From the NCBI GenBank assembly GCA_020310875.1, contig CM035407.1, positions 72,428,221 to 72,492,220 on the forward strand: a DNA stretch of 64,000 nucleotides, written 5' to 3'. A program made the translations under genes and the position numbers. The DNA comes from Ceratopteris richardii (taxonomy: Eukaryota; Streptophyta; Polypodiopsida; Polypodiales; Pteridaceae). Shown in pieces: positions 32,195-41,232 of the stretch (position 1 is the stretch's first letter; each line of letters begins with the position of its first letter). The notes under the pieces were generated by a model that had not been told where the DNA came from, searched no databases, and worked only from the letters and a program-made list of their open reading frames with translations.

Positions 32195-34252
32195 ATGGCT
32201 TCCACTGATTCCGAATCTACGCAGCAAGAAGAGGTGCAACTTCTTCCGTTGGAATCAGTAACAAAAGCAAGAGGTCACTGGTTTAGGGATGATCAACCAG
32301 TGGCAGAGCTAATCTTCATGGCTACCATCAAAATTATGGACACAGATCACTACTTTCCAATCATGTCCCAGGATTTCAAGACAATAATACAAGGACTACC
32401 TCATATTGAGGACGTATGGACACAAGCGGGCATAGAGGCATTCCTCAAGTTACCAATCTATGTGCCAGACTTTCAGAGATGTGCACAGGTAATGAACACC
32501 ATGCAGCCTGCCGCGACAAAGATCTCAGTCCCAGAAGCACGAGTATTGGATAAAGTCGGGACATGGAAGACCATCCAATTCACACATGAGTTGATTAACA
32601 GAGCTTTTGGATGGAATCAAACAGGCATTACTAATGTGAAAGAAGAATGCCATGATCCCAAGAAGCGATCATTCCTGGAAATTAACAGAATTGACATAGA
32701 GGATGCTGTGCGATTGGTACATCAACATTTTTGTTTTCCCAGCATGCACAGGTATACAGCTCCACAAAAGATAGTAGTCCAATTACTATCACATGCCATG
32801 AGGCAAATTGGAAACAAAGTCAATCTAACGGGGTATGTCCAAGAAAGATTGTTTGAAGCACAAAAGAAATGGGGGCAAAAGAAGTTTTTGAATGGCAGTT
32901 CAGCTCTTACATTGTTGATTTATGAAGCTTTAGAAATGAAGAACTGCTTGAGAGAGATGCCAACTTCGGAAGGACTAGCAAGGTATGTAAAGTCAGCGAC
33001 GGTCCCGAAAAAGAAGAAAGCTGTAGCTATGGTTGAAGAGGCTGGAACCAGCACACAGAAACCCATGAGGGGTACGAAGCGCCTACAAGAAGAGGAAGCT
33101 CAAGCAACACCGCAATCAAAGAGAACGCACCTCTTACCGAAGATCACGACAACACAAATGCCAATTACTAAAAGAGATTTGTCCGCTGCTCTTGAACAAA
33201 CACATCAGTATATGCAAGGGCAGGTCAATTTGAACGTTCAAGGACATCATTATAGACAAGCTAGTCAAGAGCAGACACAACGGAATCCAGAGCAAACACC
33301 GAAACAAGCGGGAAGATACAAAGAGCTGGGCATTGATGATTCCAGCACAAATACGGATTCCAGTCCCGAAAAAGATACATTGGATACTGACATTCAGACA
33401 GAATCACACAAAGGTGAATGGAACGAGATAGATCAAGTGGAAGTGACGCCACAAAATCAGGAAGACAAGGAAAAGAAAGTCGAAGAATCTAGGGAACCGG
33501 AGCACGTCATTCAATTGAATGACACCACAAAAATAAGCATCAAAGAAGATACGACCACTGGTATTACGCATGTAAAACAACCTATTAAAGAGGAAGATCA
33601 AACTCCAGTGAGTAAGGAAGCAAAGGAACTCCAAACCCAAGAACAAGTTATAATCGAGGTGCCTGATGACACACCTCAAGGAAATAAAGAAGACATGGGG
33701 GCTGAGCCAAGGATCCAGCTTCAGATCAGGCAGCCCCATGACACGACCTTACACATTGCTCAGGGCAAAGACGTAAATACCGGAGAAGAACCGGCAATAC
33801 CCAAAACATGGCTTAATGTAGATGTTATGCAGTTGAAACCTGTAGTAAAACAGATGATTCAAACAGCCATGGACACTCAGCAACAGATGATGGATATAGA
33901 TGCCGAGTATGATCAAGCAAGGAGAGAAAAGAATCAGTTTCAACTCATGAGTGAACAGCTATCGGCACAGTTGATTGCAGCACAAAAGGAAGTAGCAAAT
34001 AAAAATACTGAAGTGCTGGCAATCCAGACACAACATGCAGCATCCATTGCTCAGAATCAACAGCTGCATACACAACTAACGGAGTTGCAAAGATTACACG
34101 AAGCAAGCGAGGCTGAGAAAGAGAAAATGAAAATGCGGAGCACATTATTAGAACAACAACTCAAGCTATATATGGAAGAGAATGACAGCCTACGCAATAG
34201 AAATAAAGAATTAATGAAATCTTTATTATATGATCAACCACTCATACAATAG
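32195..34252 (+). CDS. Gypsy B ORF3, N-terminal part (extra protein downstream of pol)
   Basis: The first ATG is at 32195 (MASTDSESTQQEE); the frame is open only six bases further upstream. About 685 residues end at a TAG (34250). Residues about 20-270 form a globular domain conserved in Gypsy A: RGHWFRDDQP, FQRCAQVMNTM, HQHFCFPSMHRYTAP, KKWGQKKFLNG. A polar, Gln/Glu-rich linker follows (33000-33850), then the start of a coiled coil (33890 onward). No signal peptide, transmembrane segment or glycosylated ectodomain pattern is seen. I do not recognise the family; plant retroelement downstream ORFs and the 'putative plant transposon protein' families would be the first profiles to test. It is conserved in a diverged relative, so it was probably functional. 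Confidence 0.75.
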   Translation: MASTDSESTQQEEVQLLPLESVTKARGHWFRDDQPVAELIFMATIKIMDTDHYFPIMSQDFKTIIQGLPHIEDVWTQAGIEAFLKLPIYVPDFQRCAQVMNTMQPAATKISVPEARVLDKVGTWKTIQFTHELINRAFGWNQTGITNVKEECHDPKKRSFLEINRIDIEDAVRLVHQHFCFPSMHRYTAPQKIVVQLLSHAMRQIGNKVNLTGYVQERLFEAQKKWGQKKFLNGSSALTLLIYEALEMKNCLREMPTSEGLARYVKSATVPKKKKAVAMVEEAGTSTQKPMRGTKRLQEEEAQATPQSKRTHLLPKITTTQMPITKRDLSAALEQTHQYMQGQVNLNVQGHHYRQASQEQTQRNPEQTPKQAGRYKELGIDDSSTNTDSSPEKDTLDTDIQTESHKGEWNEIDQVEVTPQNQEDKEKKVEESREPEHVIQLNDTTKISIKEDTTTGITHVKQPIKEEDQTPVSKEAKELQTQEQVIIEVPDDTPQGNKEDMGAEPRIQLQIRQPHDTTLHIAQGKDVNTGEEPAIPKTWLNVDVMQLKPVVKQMIQTAMDTQQQMMDIDAEYDQARREKNQFQLMSEQLSAQLIAAQKEVANKNTEVLAIQTQHAASIAQNQQLHTQLTELQRLHEASEAEKEKMKMRSTLLEQQLKLYMEENDSLRNRNKELMKSLLYDQPLIQ

Positions 34253-35794
34253 GGATCATCAGACACTAAAGAACAAGAATTAAGAGAGCAGATAGCACAG
34301 TATGCCGAGTTGCTGCGACAAGCGAAAGAAGTACGAGAAGAATCAGAACGGAAGCACACTCAAGAAATAGGTGAGCTCAAAAAGCAGTTAAATACAGCAC
34401 AGGCAAAACTGGTCCAAAGCTACAGTGAAAATATGGATCATGTAGCTGACATAGGTAAGGAACTATTGGCAACCAAAGAAGCACTCGGAGAAGCCATGCA
34501 AACAATAAAAGAAAAAGATGAATGCATAAAACAGCTAAAGAATCAGACGAAAGACAAAGCACCGATCGGGACATCAGTAGTGCCAGAAAAGGAAAATCCT
34601 ACTGACGTGGTAGAGGTAAGCCCTCTATCCCACCCGATCTATCATTCTCCAATACGTGAGCAGGTGGCGGATCTACATGATGATCATCCTATGCCATATA
34701 CTGCAGAAATAAGTCAGAAGGAACGGGCACTAGTGGTGTCCCGATTGACGGAAAATTTTGAAAATGAAGTTATTAAAGTCATGAAAGAAGCAAAGATCAA
34801 AGGAAAAGACTTAGAGACGCTTATGAAGCCTTTCAATATTCCATACGGATTACTGAAAGAGAAAACACGTCAATACATCAAGAAGATCACAAAAACGAGC
34901 CCTGATAAGCAGCTCAACTTCGAGAATGACACATTCAATTTCACTCAAGCAGAATTTGAAGCCGCACAGCCAGTTTGGAGAAGAAAATTTTTGGAAAAAC
35001 ATCCGACACTAAGGATACACTGGCAAGCTGCTCCATATTCCCTGCAGGTAAACCTTGCATTTTGTCCTCTACCTCGTAGAAGAGAAGCTAGAGCATTTTT
35101 GGACATGCAAAGGAATGGTACAATAAATAATCAGTGGCTGAATTATCCGCTACTTCCAAGCCCTCCACATAACTATTTGCCAACGGAGGATTATATGGTC
35201 AAGACCATAGAATTTTGGCTACAAAATTATGCGACAGTACCAGATTTAGCTGTCAAAATGACAAATAAAATACTTAGTATGCTACTCACTGTACTGAAAG
35301 TTTTCAAACATGCGGCATACACCTTTTTGAATTTTATTGGAATTAATCAGGGCACAGACATACTTATTTTTGATCTATCAGTAATGCCAAGCAGACCAAC
35401 TATAATGGCTTATTACTCCAGGCTTATGTTCTTGCCAAGTCCATATATGCAGACATTTGAAGAAGCGTTTTTTACAGGATTCTTTGAAATAGACTCAGAG
35501 ATCTTTTTGAAGATGTCATCCAACCTGAATGCCAGACTTGTAGCCTATGAATTAAGCTTCTTCGCAGATCACCGACAGCCACCCAACGACGGTGTGAAGG
35601 CAGAACATTGGAAGCAACTCATGATACGTGAAGCCAATCAGCTGAATGATACAGAGCAAAGAGTTTATCAAACATATGCCCGTCGCTTATCAAAGCTTGT
35701 CGGGGACGACAGAGTCCAGGAGGGGGGCAGTGTTGAGGGAGAGTCAAGTAAAAAGAAGAAAAGAAGAAGACAACGAAAGAAGCAGCTTCACTAA
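34253..35794 (+). CDS. Gypsy B ORF3, C-terminal part (same frame after TAG)
   Basis: The frame continues without interruption for about 513 codons after the TAG at 34250; the next ATG is at 34436. It completes the coiled coil (to about 34570) and carries a C-terminal globular domain (34700-35690) matching Gypsy A, for example FLNFIGINQGTDILIFDLS and IMAYYSR. The last 21 codons lie inside the 3' LTR and end in a very basic tail (KKKKRRRQRKKQLH) that looks like a nuclear localisation or nucleic-acid-binding tail. N and C parts together would be one protein of about 1200 residues. The TAG is likely a mutation, but readthrough cannot be excluded. Confidence 0.72.
   Translation, partial: GSSDTKEQELREQIAQYAELLRQAKEVREESERKHTQEIGELKKQLNTAQAKLVQSYSENMDHVADIGKELLATKEALGEAMQTIKEKDECIKQLKNQTKDKAPIGTSVVPEKENPTDVVEVSPLSHPIYHSPIREQVADLHDDHPMPYTAEISQKERALVVSRLTENFENEVIKVMKEAKIKGKDLETLMKPFNIPYGLLKEKTRQYIKKITKTSPDKQLNFENDTFNFTQAEFEAAQPVWRRKFLEKHPTLRIHWQAAPYSLQVNLAFCPLPRRREARAFLDMQRNGTINNQWLNYPLLPSPPHNYLPTEDYMVKTIEFWLQNYATVPDLAVKMTNKILSMLLTVLKVFKHAAYTFLNFIGINQGTDILIFDLSVMPSRPTIMAYYSRLMFLPSPYMQTFEEAFFTGFFEIDSEIFLKMSSNLNARLVAYELSFFADHRQPPNDGVKAEHWKQLMIREANQLNDTEQRVYQTYARRLSKLVGDDRVQEGGSVEGESSKKKKRRRQRKKQLH
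35717..35730 (+). other. Polypurine tract of Gypsy B
   Basis: CAGGAGGGGGGCAG directly precedes the TGTTGAGGG start of the 3' LTR, and is at the same time part of the ORF3 coding sequence. Confidence 0.8.
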
Positions 35795-37110
35795 AAGGAA
35801 ATATCTGAAGATATATCTCTGCAAGAAGCCCCGCAGGGGCGCAACACCCATCTCTGCACAGAGCCCCGCAGAGGCGCACACACCAAGGAAAAGCACGCAG
35901 CTGGAAGGAGGAATCAGGGCCAACAAGTATCACATATGTGGGTGCTTCAACCTCTTGAGTTACAGAGGATTCAGATCAAGGCTTACGAGCTACATCCGCA
36001 TATGTGCACTAATGGCGTGCGTGGCAAACCGAATCAATCGGCTTGGAGTAATGCAACCAGGTCCAATGCGTGCAACCAGGACAAATCAGAGCGCCTCTAA
36101 AACGTAATGCAAGATCAAGAATCAGACAATACTGACCATTGGGTGCGGGCGGACAACAAACTGATGACAAGAAGCAAAGCCTGTCAAGGGACGACAGAGA
36201 CGAAGAGGGGGAGAGTGTTGCAGAGCTAAAGAGCGCACAAAGCAGAGAAAAAGACGGGCCCCAAAATTTTTCCGATTTGGACATCATATTTTTGTATCAT
36301 AATCATTCTTGTAATATATTTTCCGTTGTAAAGGCACTAGAGGAGTCCTCTAGATGCATCCCCACAGAAGATTAGAAGCTTATCCATGTAAAATAGTAGG
36401 AAATTAGTCTTTTAGTGAATAAAGTGCCGGTCACTTGTGTGAAAGGACCATTTTTAGGGCACTAGTATATAAGTCAAATGTGACTCTTTGTAAAGAACTT
36501 TTTGCCATTGTGAGAAGAGAGAGCACAGAAATTCGAATTTGTGTCTTCTTCCCTCCTTATCTTCTTCTTCGTGAGCTTGTATGCATGTGTATTGCTTGGA
36601 AAGAGTGCTTGTGAGTGTTGTCTATCCATGAAAGTGTTTCTTTGCTGTAGGAAAGGTGTGTGCGAGGTGTAGAAAGTGCTGAAGTGTAGGAAAGTATTCC
36701 TGTGACTCAGTATTTCGCTCATAACTTGAAGTAGGAGCGTCGGAATCAAGTGAAACCACTACCATTGGATGCGTCTTCTCGAGAGCTTCGAAACGCATAT
36801 GTTATTTGCTATATTTGGAGTTCGGAGCTGGGAGAAAAGTCCAAAATACTGACGGCTGCTGCACCAAATATCGTTTCGCCTTGACCAATAGTTGGAGCTT
36901 GTTTGGATAAGTCTTTGCCTCATTACATTCTTTGAGTAGTTCATTTGCATTGATCATTACATGATTGCATGTCCTCATACACTCGGCTAGGTTTGTATAC
37001 TCTTTGGATTGATATTTAAAAGCGTGTATCCCCACTATATGCACTTGTGAGGGGATCGAGGTATAGTCTCTTTCTCCGCAAGTCCCTAAGTTGATACTTA
37101 GGACAACACA
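35731..37110 (+). repeat. 3' LTR of Gypsy B (1380 bp)
   Basis: It starts TGTTGAGGG and ends GACAACACA, followed by the GTTCA target duplication (37111-37115). Most differences from the 5' LTR are clustered in the last half (36600-37000). Confidence 0.95.
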
Positions 37111-38428
37111 GTTCACCATGCACTATTTCGGCAACAATAAAAGGATGTGCACATCATGTAGCGTTATGTATAGAGCTCTCATCACACAATACAAAAATTA
37201 GACAAAGTGCTCAAAGGAATCCCAGTTTCAAAATGCACAGATGCATATTCATCTTGAAATCAAGACATTGATTTTATCTACCATACCTTTGTGAACCAGA
37301 CGCTTATGAACTCCTGATCATTCTTCTCGATTATCTACTGGAGCTCCAGTCACGGTACAGGCTCCAAGTTGTTGTCTCTATCCGATGCTTTTCTTGAAGA
37401 GACTTCAACAACTTAGATAGAGGGCAGCCAAGGAAGATATTATTTCATTCGGTTGCAGTGGTCATGGTGAAACATGAATTTCCTCATCACCCAAAACACC
37501 GAGCATGCCTAAGTCAAACCCCAAGACTCTGTACAAAATGAAGCTAGTGATAAACAATCGTCGTTGAGGCAATGAGTGCTTCGGGTCACTTCCCTCACTG
37601 CCAGCATTTGACTGGGTATTCTTCTATGTGAAGCACTTTCCTTCTACACGCTTTAGTTCAAGTCAAGGTAATATCTTTAGAATAATAATTGAAACTTCCC
37701 TTTCTTCTCAGGTCACAAGCACAACAGCTCAAAAAATCCTTGTGAGAGCAATGTTTTAGCAGCAACTTCTTTAGACCACCAATCGAGATGCAGTTGGGGC
37801 AGCCTATAGATACACCCCATACACAACTAAAATATACTTTCTCTCCTCTTTGATCCTGTCAGCCCACAGCTAACTGATCTCCTTACTTGCAACACTTTCA
37901 CAGTAATTGGCTTCACACTTTTGAGACCAAAGGTTTATACTCATAGGTGATTCATTTCTAACGTTGTGAATGAAACTCTGCTGATCGCCAAAAGCTTGGT
38001 TGCCATTCCCATGTACAAAAAGCTACCTCAAATTCGTAAAGCCACATTGGTCTAAAACTATGAAATAGAATTATTGCATCATATTCTCCATATTTTGTAA
38101 ACAGGGTGAAATCCAGATCTTAGGAATTCTGAACCTTCCCAGATGAAAACTGTCTGCTTGCTCCCTCAATTTTCCATTTGCATTGGAATCGTAGGTGGGA
38201 TGTAGCTAAGTAGGCTAGTACAATTTCTCATATGCATTTTGTTTCAGCCACTATTCTACCTCCGATAATGACCCTCTTTAAATGGTACTATTGCCACAAC
38301 GACCACATAATCTCAATTGGGGGTACCAATCAAGCATACCCTTGCACAACCCATTTGCAATACTGGGAGCTTTGGATAAGGAAAGGACTCCAAAGCACAA
38401 AATGCGGTACCATTTGTTCCCCTAGATA

Positions 38429-38566
38429 TATGGAAAGTACAATCTGAAACTCCTGATTGTCGGTAGAAGATGAATCTGGAAGCGTGCCATCGCGAGCATA
38501 TGCCTCTTCTGCCTTGACACCTTCATGGATGAGAAGAGTAGCATCCCCACCATCATCTACAATCAT
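38429..38566 (-). pseudogene. Captured S-adenosylhomocysteine hydrolase fragment
   Basis: About 45 residues on the minus strand match the highly conserved middle of plant adenosylhomocysteinase: IVDDGGDATLLIHEGVKAEE followed by LPDSSSTDNQEFQIVL. The enzyme removes S-adenosylhomocysteine, the product and inhibitor of methyltransferases including DNA methyltransferases. The similarity stops abruptly after FQIVLSI. The piece is far too short to function. It lies in the sense orientation of the outer element, within the LTR section missing from the 3' LTR copy. Confidence 0.85.
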
Positions 38567-38752
38567 AGTCTCCCCTTCGTCATCTTCATTGATTCAATCC
38601 CTGCATGACAAATCCTCCTCCCCTTTCTGTTCTTCCCCGATCCGTGCCTTCCACACCCCTCGAATGTCTGCACAGAACAACCACACAAAAAAACCAAAAC
38701 AAATCTCCTCCTTCCAGCGAACTCCCCCCCCACGTGGATTCAGATAAGATAT

Positions 38753-39348
38753 CCCCCACCATGTAAACTTTAAAGGCGTATATATCAAAACAAGCCATGA
38801 TGTCATGAAACAAACAAAAGATTTGTAAGATTGAAAAATAATCGGATCCATTTTGGCATCCAAAACTGCAGTTGTCTTCATTGGTACCGCTCGTGTGCAT
38901 ATTTCAAAGGAATTAAGAAGCTTCCATTCAAAACACCAACAACTGTGGCCAGGCCGATTCCCTTAAAAAGAATATGTAAACCGGATTGCACTCCTCTTGC
39001 ATGTCTATTACCACTTCTACCTGATGGTTCAGAGTCTCTAAGCAGGGGAGATGAATCAAGTTTGTTCAGTGAATCAACCTTATGCTCATCTTGGGGAACA
39101 ACAGCATCTTCTTTACTTTCTAATCCAACCAATAAGCCCACTCCAAGCATGCCCATCACCATAATGAAAACAGACAACAAAGAAAGTGCATGATTTTGAA
39201 TCGACTCCTTGAATATATAAGCTCCCCAAATGTAGGCAACAACAATGCTAAGACTGCCCCACAATGATTGAGCTAGCCCAATACCAACCCATCGAACTGC
39301 GGGGACTGCAGGAGAGCCAGTTATCACCCATATTAATGCTCCTACCAT
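38753..39348 (-). pseudogene. Captured multi-pass membrane protein fragments (TMEM144/DUF1632-like)
   Basis: Two adjacent pieces on the minus strand. The first (39348-38878) has several hydrophobic segments (VRWVGIGLAQSLWGSLSIVV; LLSVFIMVMGMLGVGLLVGL; a later KGIGLATVVGVLNGSFLIPL). The second (38881-38753) carries AKMDPIIFQSYKSFVCFMTS and ends PLKFTWWG. The pattern resembles the TMEM144-like transporter family. In that family I expect the second piece to precede the first, so the order appears permuted. The family call is from memory of motifs and is moderate. Confidence 0.5.
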
Positions 39349-39885
39349 CCCCCTTCAAATTTTGCAAAATATTCATCACATCCCGAAATGACAATCCACC
39401 AGGTTCTAGATGTGATACTCCTGGTGCAAAAGCTGGATCAAGGCAGTCACAATCGATAGATATATAGACACCCTTGGCACCCACTCCAAGCTCCAGATTC
39501 TCCAAGAATCCCCTATCTTTATATAAATTTCTCATCTCAAATAACTCGACTCCAAACTTCTCTATTTGTTGTCTTCCTTCTTATTTATGGATCTAACTCC
39601 AACCTGTAGCAGGTGACGTGCATGTCCACCTTCCATTATCCGTGCAAAGGATGATCCATGAGAATAAATGTTCCCTTCAAAAGCATGGTATATATCAGGA
39701 TGTGCATCAAAATGCAAGATGTCCACAGGTCCTCCTAACTGTTCTGTGACAGCCCTCACAACAGGATATGTGATAGAGTGGTCACCACCAAGAATCAAAG
39801 GCGTAAAGGAGACTCATTCATCACAAGCTTTACAGAATCACTGATTGTTTTCATCAACAGTTCATCCCCAAACTCATACATGACA
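39347..39885 (-). pseudogene. Captured arginase fragment (copy in 5' LTR)
   Basis: Same fragment as at 12358-12896, with three base differences in the shared segment, including YISIDCDC for YTSIDCDC and SHGSSF for SHASSF. It has the same two frameshifts. On its downstream side it is fused directly to the membrane-protein fragment at about 39348, and on its upstream side to the unknown Cys-rich frame. The metal-binding motifs are recognisable but no active enzyme could be made. Confidence 0.88.
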
Positions 39886-40330
39886 TTATTGATGTAAGGG
39901 TCCCAATGCAAACTTGAGAGGTTGCAGAATCAGTGGCCGCATTGTCACCATTTTGCCATTTGGAAGCTTTATTCATTTCTCCACGTCCGGAGTCATTGAG
40001 AAGAGAGGCGTTCATTTGATGGAAAGGGGTGCCTTGCATGAATCCTACCTTTTGACATTGACACACTACGCCATGTACACAATGCATTGACATGGGCAAA
40101 CAAGAACAAGTAGCCATACCATTCACATGTGGCAATGTTTGTTCCTTCAAAATTCCTGAACAGTCAACATGAGTATTGTTTTCTTCGTCTAATGGAGGTG
40201 CTTCACATGCAGCATGGCACAATAACGTGAATCGGAATTGGTTATCGCCAAAAGCCCCTCTTGTGTCACCAAGGGGTTCCCAGGCCTCATGTTCTGCTTC
40301 AAAACATCCAATTTTAATGCGACATGGCAT
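39886..40330 (-). pseudogene. Unrecognised Cys-rich open frame (5' LTR copy)
   Basis: Identical translation to the frame at 12897-13341. No function can be assigned. Confidence 0.4.
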
Positions 40331-40422
40331 GCCGAAAGCTCCTACAAACTGAAATCAAACATATTTTCCTGCCAAATAGAACCACATTAGTGCATCAAAA
40401 CCAACCATTATCTGAGCTAACA

Positions 40423-40427
40423 GAGCC
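40423..40427. repeat. Target-site duplication GAGCC, right copy
   Basis: It follows the GCTAACA end of the outer element and matches 11585-11589. Confidence 0.85.
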
Positions 40428-40439
40428 CCATATTGGCTC

Positions 40440-40785
40440 TTATACCGATGAAAATACACATGCGAAAAATGCATGCGGAGTCAAAATAGTCACCGATATA
40501 AGTGTCAGTTTCATAATGCTAGTATAAACGTCAGTATGGATGATGATATAAGCATCGGTATATGCATTGGTGTGCACCAGTACAAGCACTAGTAGATGCG
40601 CCGGTATACATGCCAATATGGCCTCGAGAGAAGCCTCTATGTGGGCATTGGTATATGCATCAGTATGGTCATCGATATAAGCACCATTATTTATTGGCAA
40701 TATCGACGATATAAGGATCTGTATTTTCCTTGGCAATACCGATGGTATAAGCATCAGGATTACCGAGGCAATACCGATGACCAGA
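40440..40785 (+). repeat. Degenerate short repeat (ATATAAGCATCGGTAT-like)
   Basis: Units such as GATATAAGCATCGGTATATG recur irregularly every 20 to 40 bases, with alternating forms ATCGGTAT, CATCAGTAT and ACCGATG. No coding function is evident. Confidence 0.6.
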
Positions 40786-40791
40786 TCTATA

Positions 40792-40886
40792 ATTTTTTTT
40801 TGGGTAGAGTGCAGTGTCCCTTGTTGCAACAACATGATAATTCTGTTGTCTAGCAAAGAACAATAACACTCTGCCCCAAAAAAAAA
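40792..40886. repeat. Short inverted-repeat element (hairpin, about 95 bp)
   Basis: TTTTTTTTGGGTAGAGTG near 40793-40811 pairs with CACTCTGCCCCAAAAAAAA near 40866-40886, enclosing about 55 bases. It may be a small MITE-like remnant or a foldback. Directly after it, 40889-40912 is a perfect 10-base inverted repeat, GAGTACATGT and ACATGTACTC with a 4-base loop. Confidence 0.55.
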
Positions 40887-41037
40887 CCGAGTACATGTTG
40901 TGACATGTACTCTAGTGGTTGTTGGTTTAGGATTTAGATCACTCGCAACCAAAACAAGATTTGATAAAGCAAAACACATTGTTGAACATAAAAAGGATAT
41001 ATGTGAGAGCACAATGAACCATGAACCATGTACAAAA

Positions 41038-41232
41038 TAGATATTCCATAAATGAACCATGTACAAAAGAGATATTCCATTAATGAAGCATGTACAAAAC
41101 TGTGGCAAACCATTGCCATATATGAGCCAAATACAAATTGTGGCAAACCACTACCATATATGAAGCAAATACAAAAGTGTGGCACACCACTGCCATATAT
41201 GAACCAAATACAAAACATATTGTGGCATGCCA
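41038..41232 (+). repeat. Minisatellite, unit about 38-45 bp
   Basis: Units such as CCATATATGAACCAAATACA followed by AAAGTGTGGCACACCACTG recur about five times with substitutions and small length changes. Reading frames across it are repetitive as a result. Confidence 0.75.

Larger units (their letters stand above)
17307..37110 (+). mobile_element. Gypsy B: near-complete 19.8-kb Ty3/Gypsy element with extra protease and ORF3
   Basis: The element has paired LTRs (17307-18685 and 35731-37110), a GTTCA target duplication, a tRNA-Asp type PBS, a PPT, a 1.5-kb leader, gag-protease, pol and a downstream ORF3. All of its long open frames lie in the same reading phase, separated by single stop codons (TAG 27005, TGA 31052, TAG 34250) or by a spacer. 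A rearranged block of LTR pieces with a gag duplication (22271-24634) adds about 2.4 kb. The primer site resembles the Athila/Tat branch of plant Gypsy elements, but the two protease-like domains and duplicated integrase zinc module are not features I know for that branch. Confidence 0.93.
37111..40422 (-). repeat. 5' LTR of the outer element, part 2 (contains captured gene pieces)
   Basis: It begins with the second GTTCA and continues the LTR interrupted at 17306. With 16826-17306 it makes a full LTR of about 3.79 kb. From 37336 to 39281 it has sequence that the 3' LTR lost. It ends GAGCTAACA and is followed by GAGCC (40423-40427). Sequence between 37336 and 38428 holds nothing I recognise. 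Confidence 0.87.
11585..40427 (-). mobile_element. Outer minus-strand LTR retrotransposon with host-gene fragments in its LTRs, bounded by GAGCC
   Basis: Two direct repeats, 11590-13433 and 16826-40422 (the second split by nested Gypsy B), begin TGATATGCTC and end GAGCTAACA on the + strand, i.e. TGTTAGCTC to GAGCATATCA on the coding strand. The 5-bp duplication GAGCC sits immediately outside both ends (11585-11589 and 40423-40427). A primer-binding site (16806-16823) lies inside the 5' LTR and a polypurine tract (13434-13449) inside the 3' LTR. The interior is only 3.4 kb and carries one gag-like ORF and no pol, so the element is non-autonomous. Over the shared 1.84 kb I count about four differences between LTRs, so by that measure it is young. 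Confidence 0.88.

Noticed and set aside
32195..35794. ORF3 as a retroviral envelope
   Set aside because: No signal peptide or clear transmembrane anchor is visible; the one hydrophobic stretch (about 35270-35340) contains lysines and looks like a buried helix.
40889..40912. Rho-independent terminator
   Set aside because: Plant nuclear DNA; the palindrome lacks a bacterial context.
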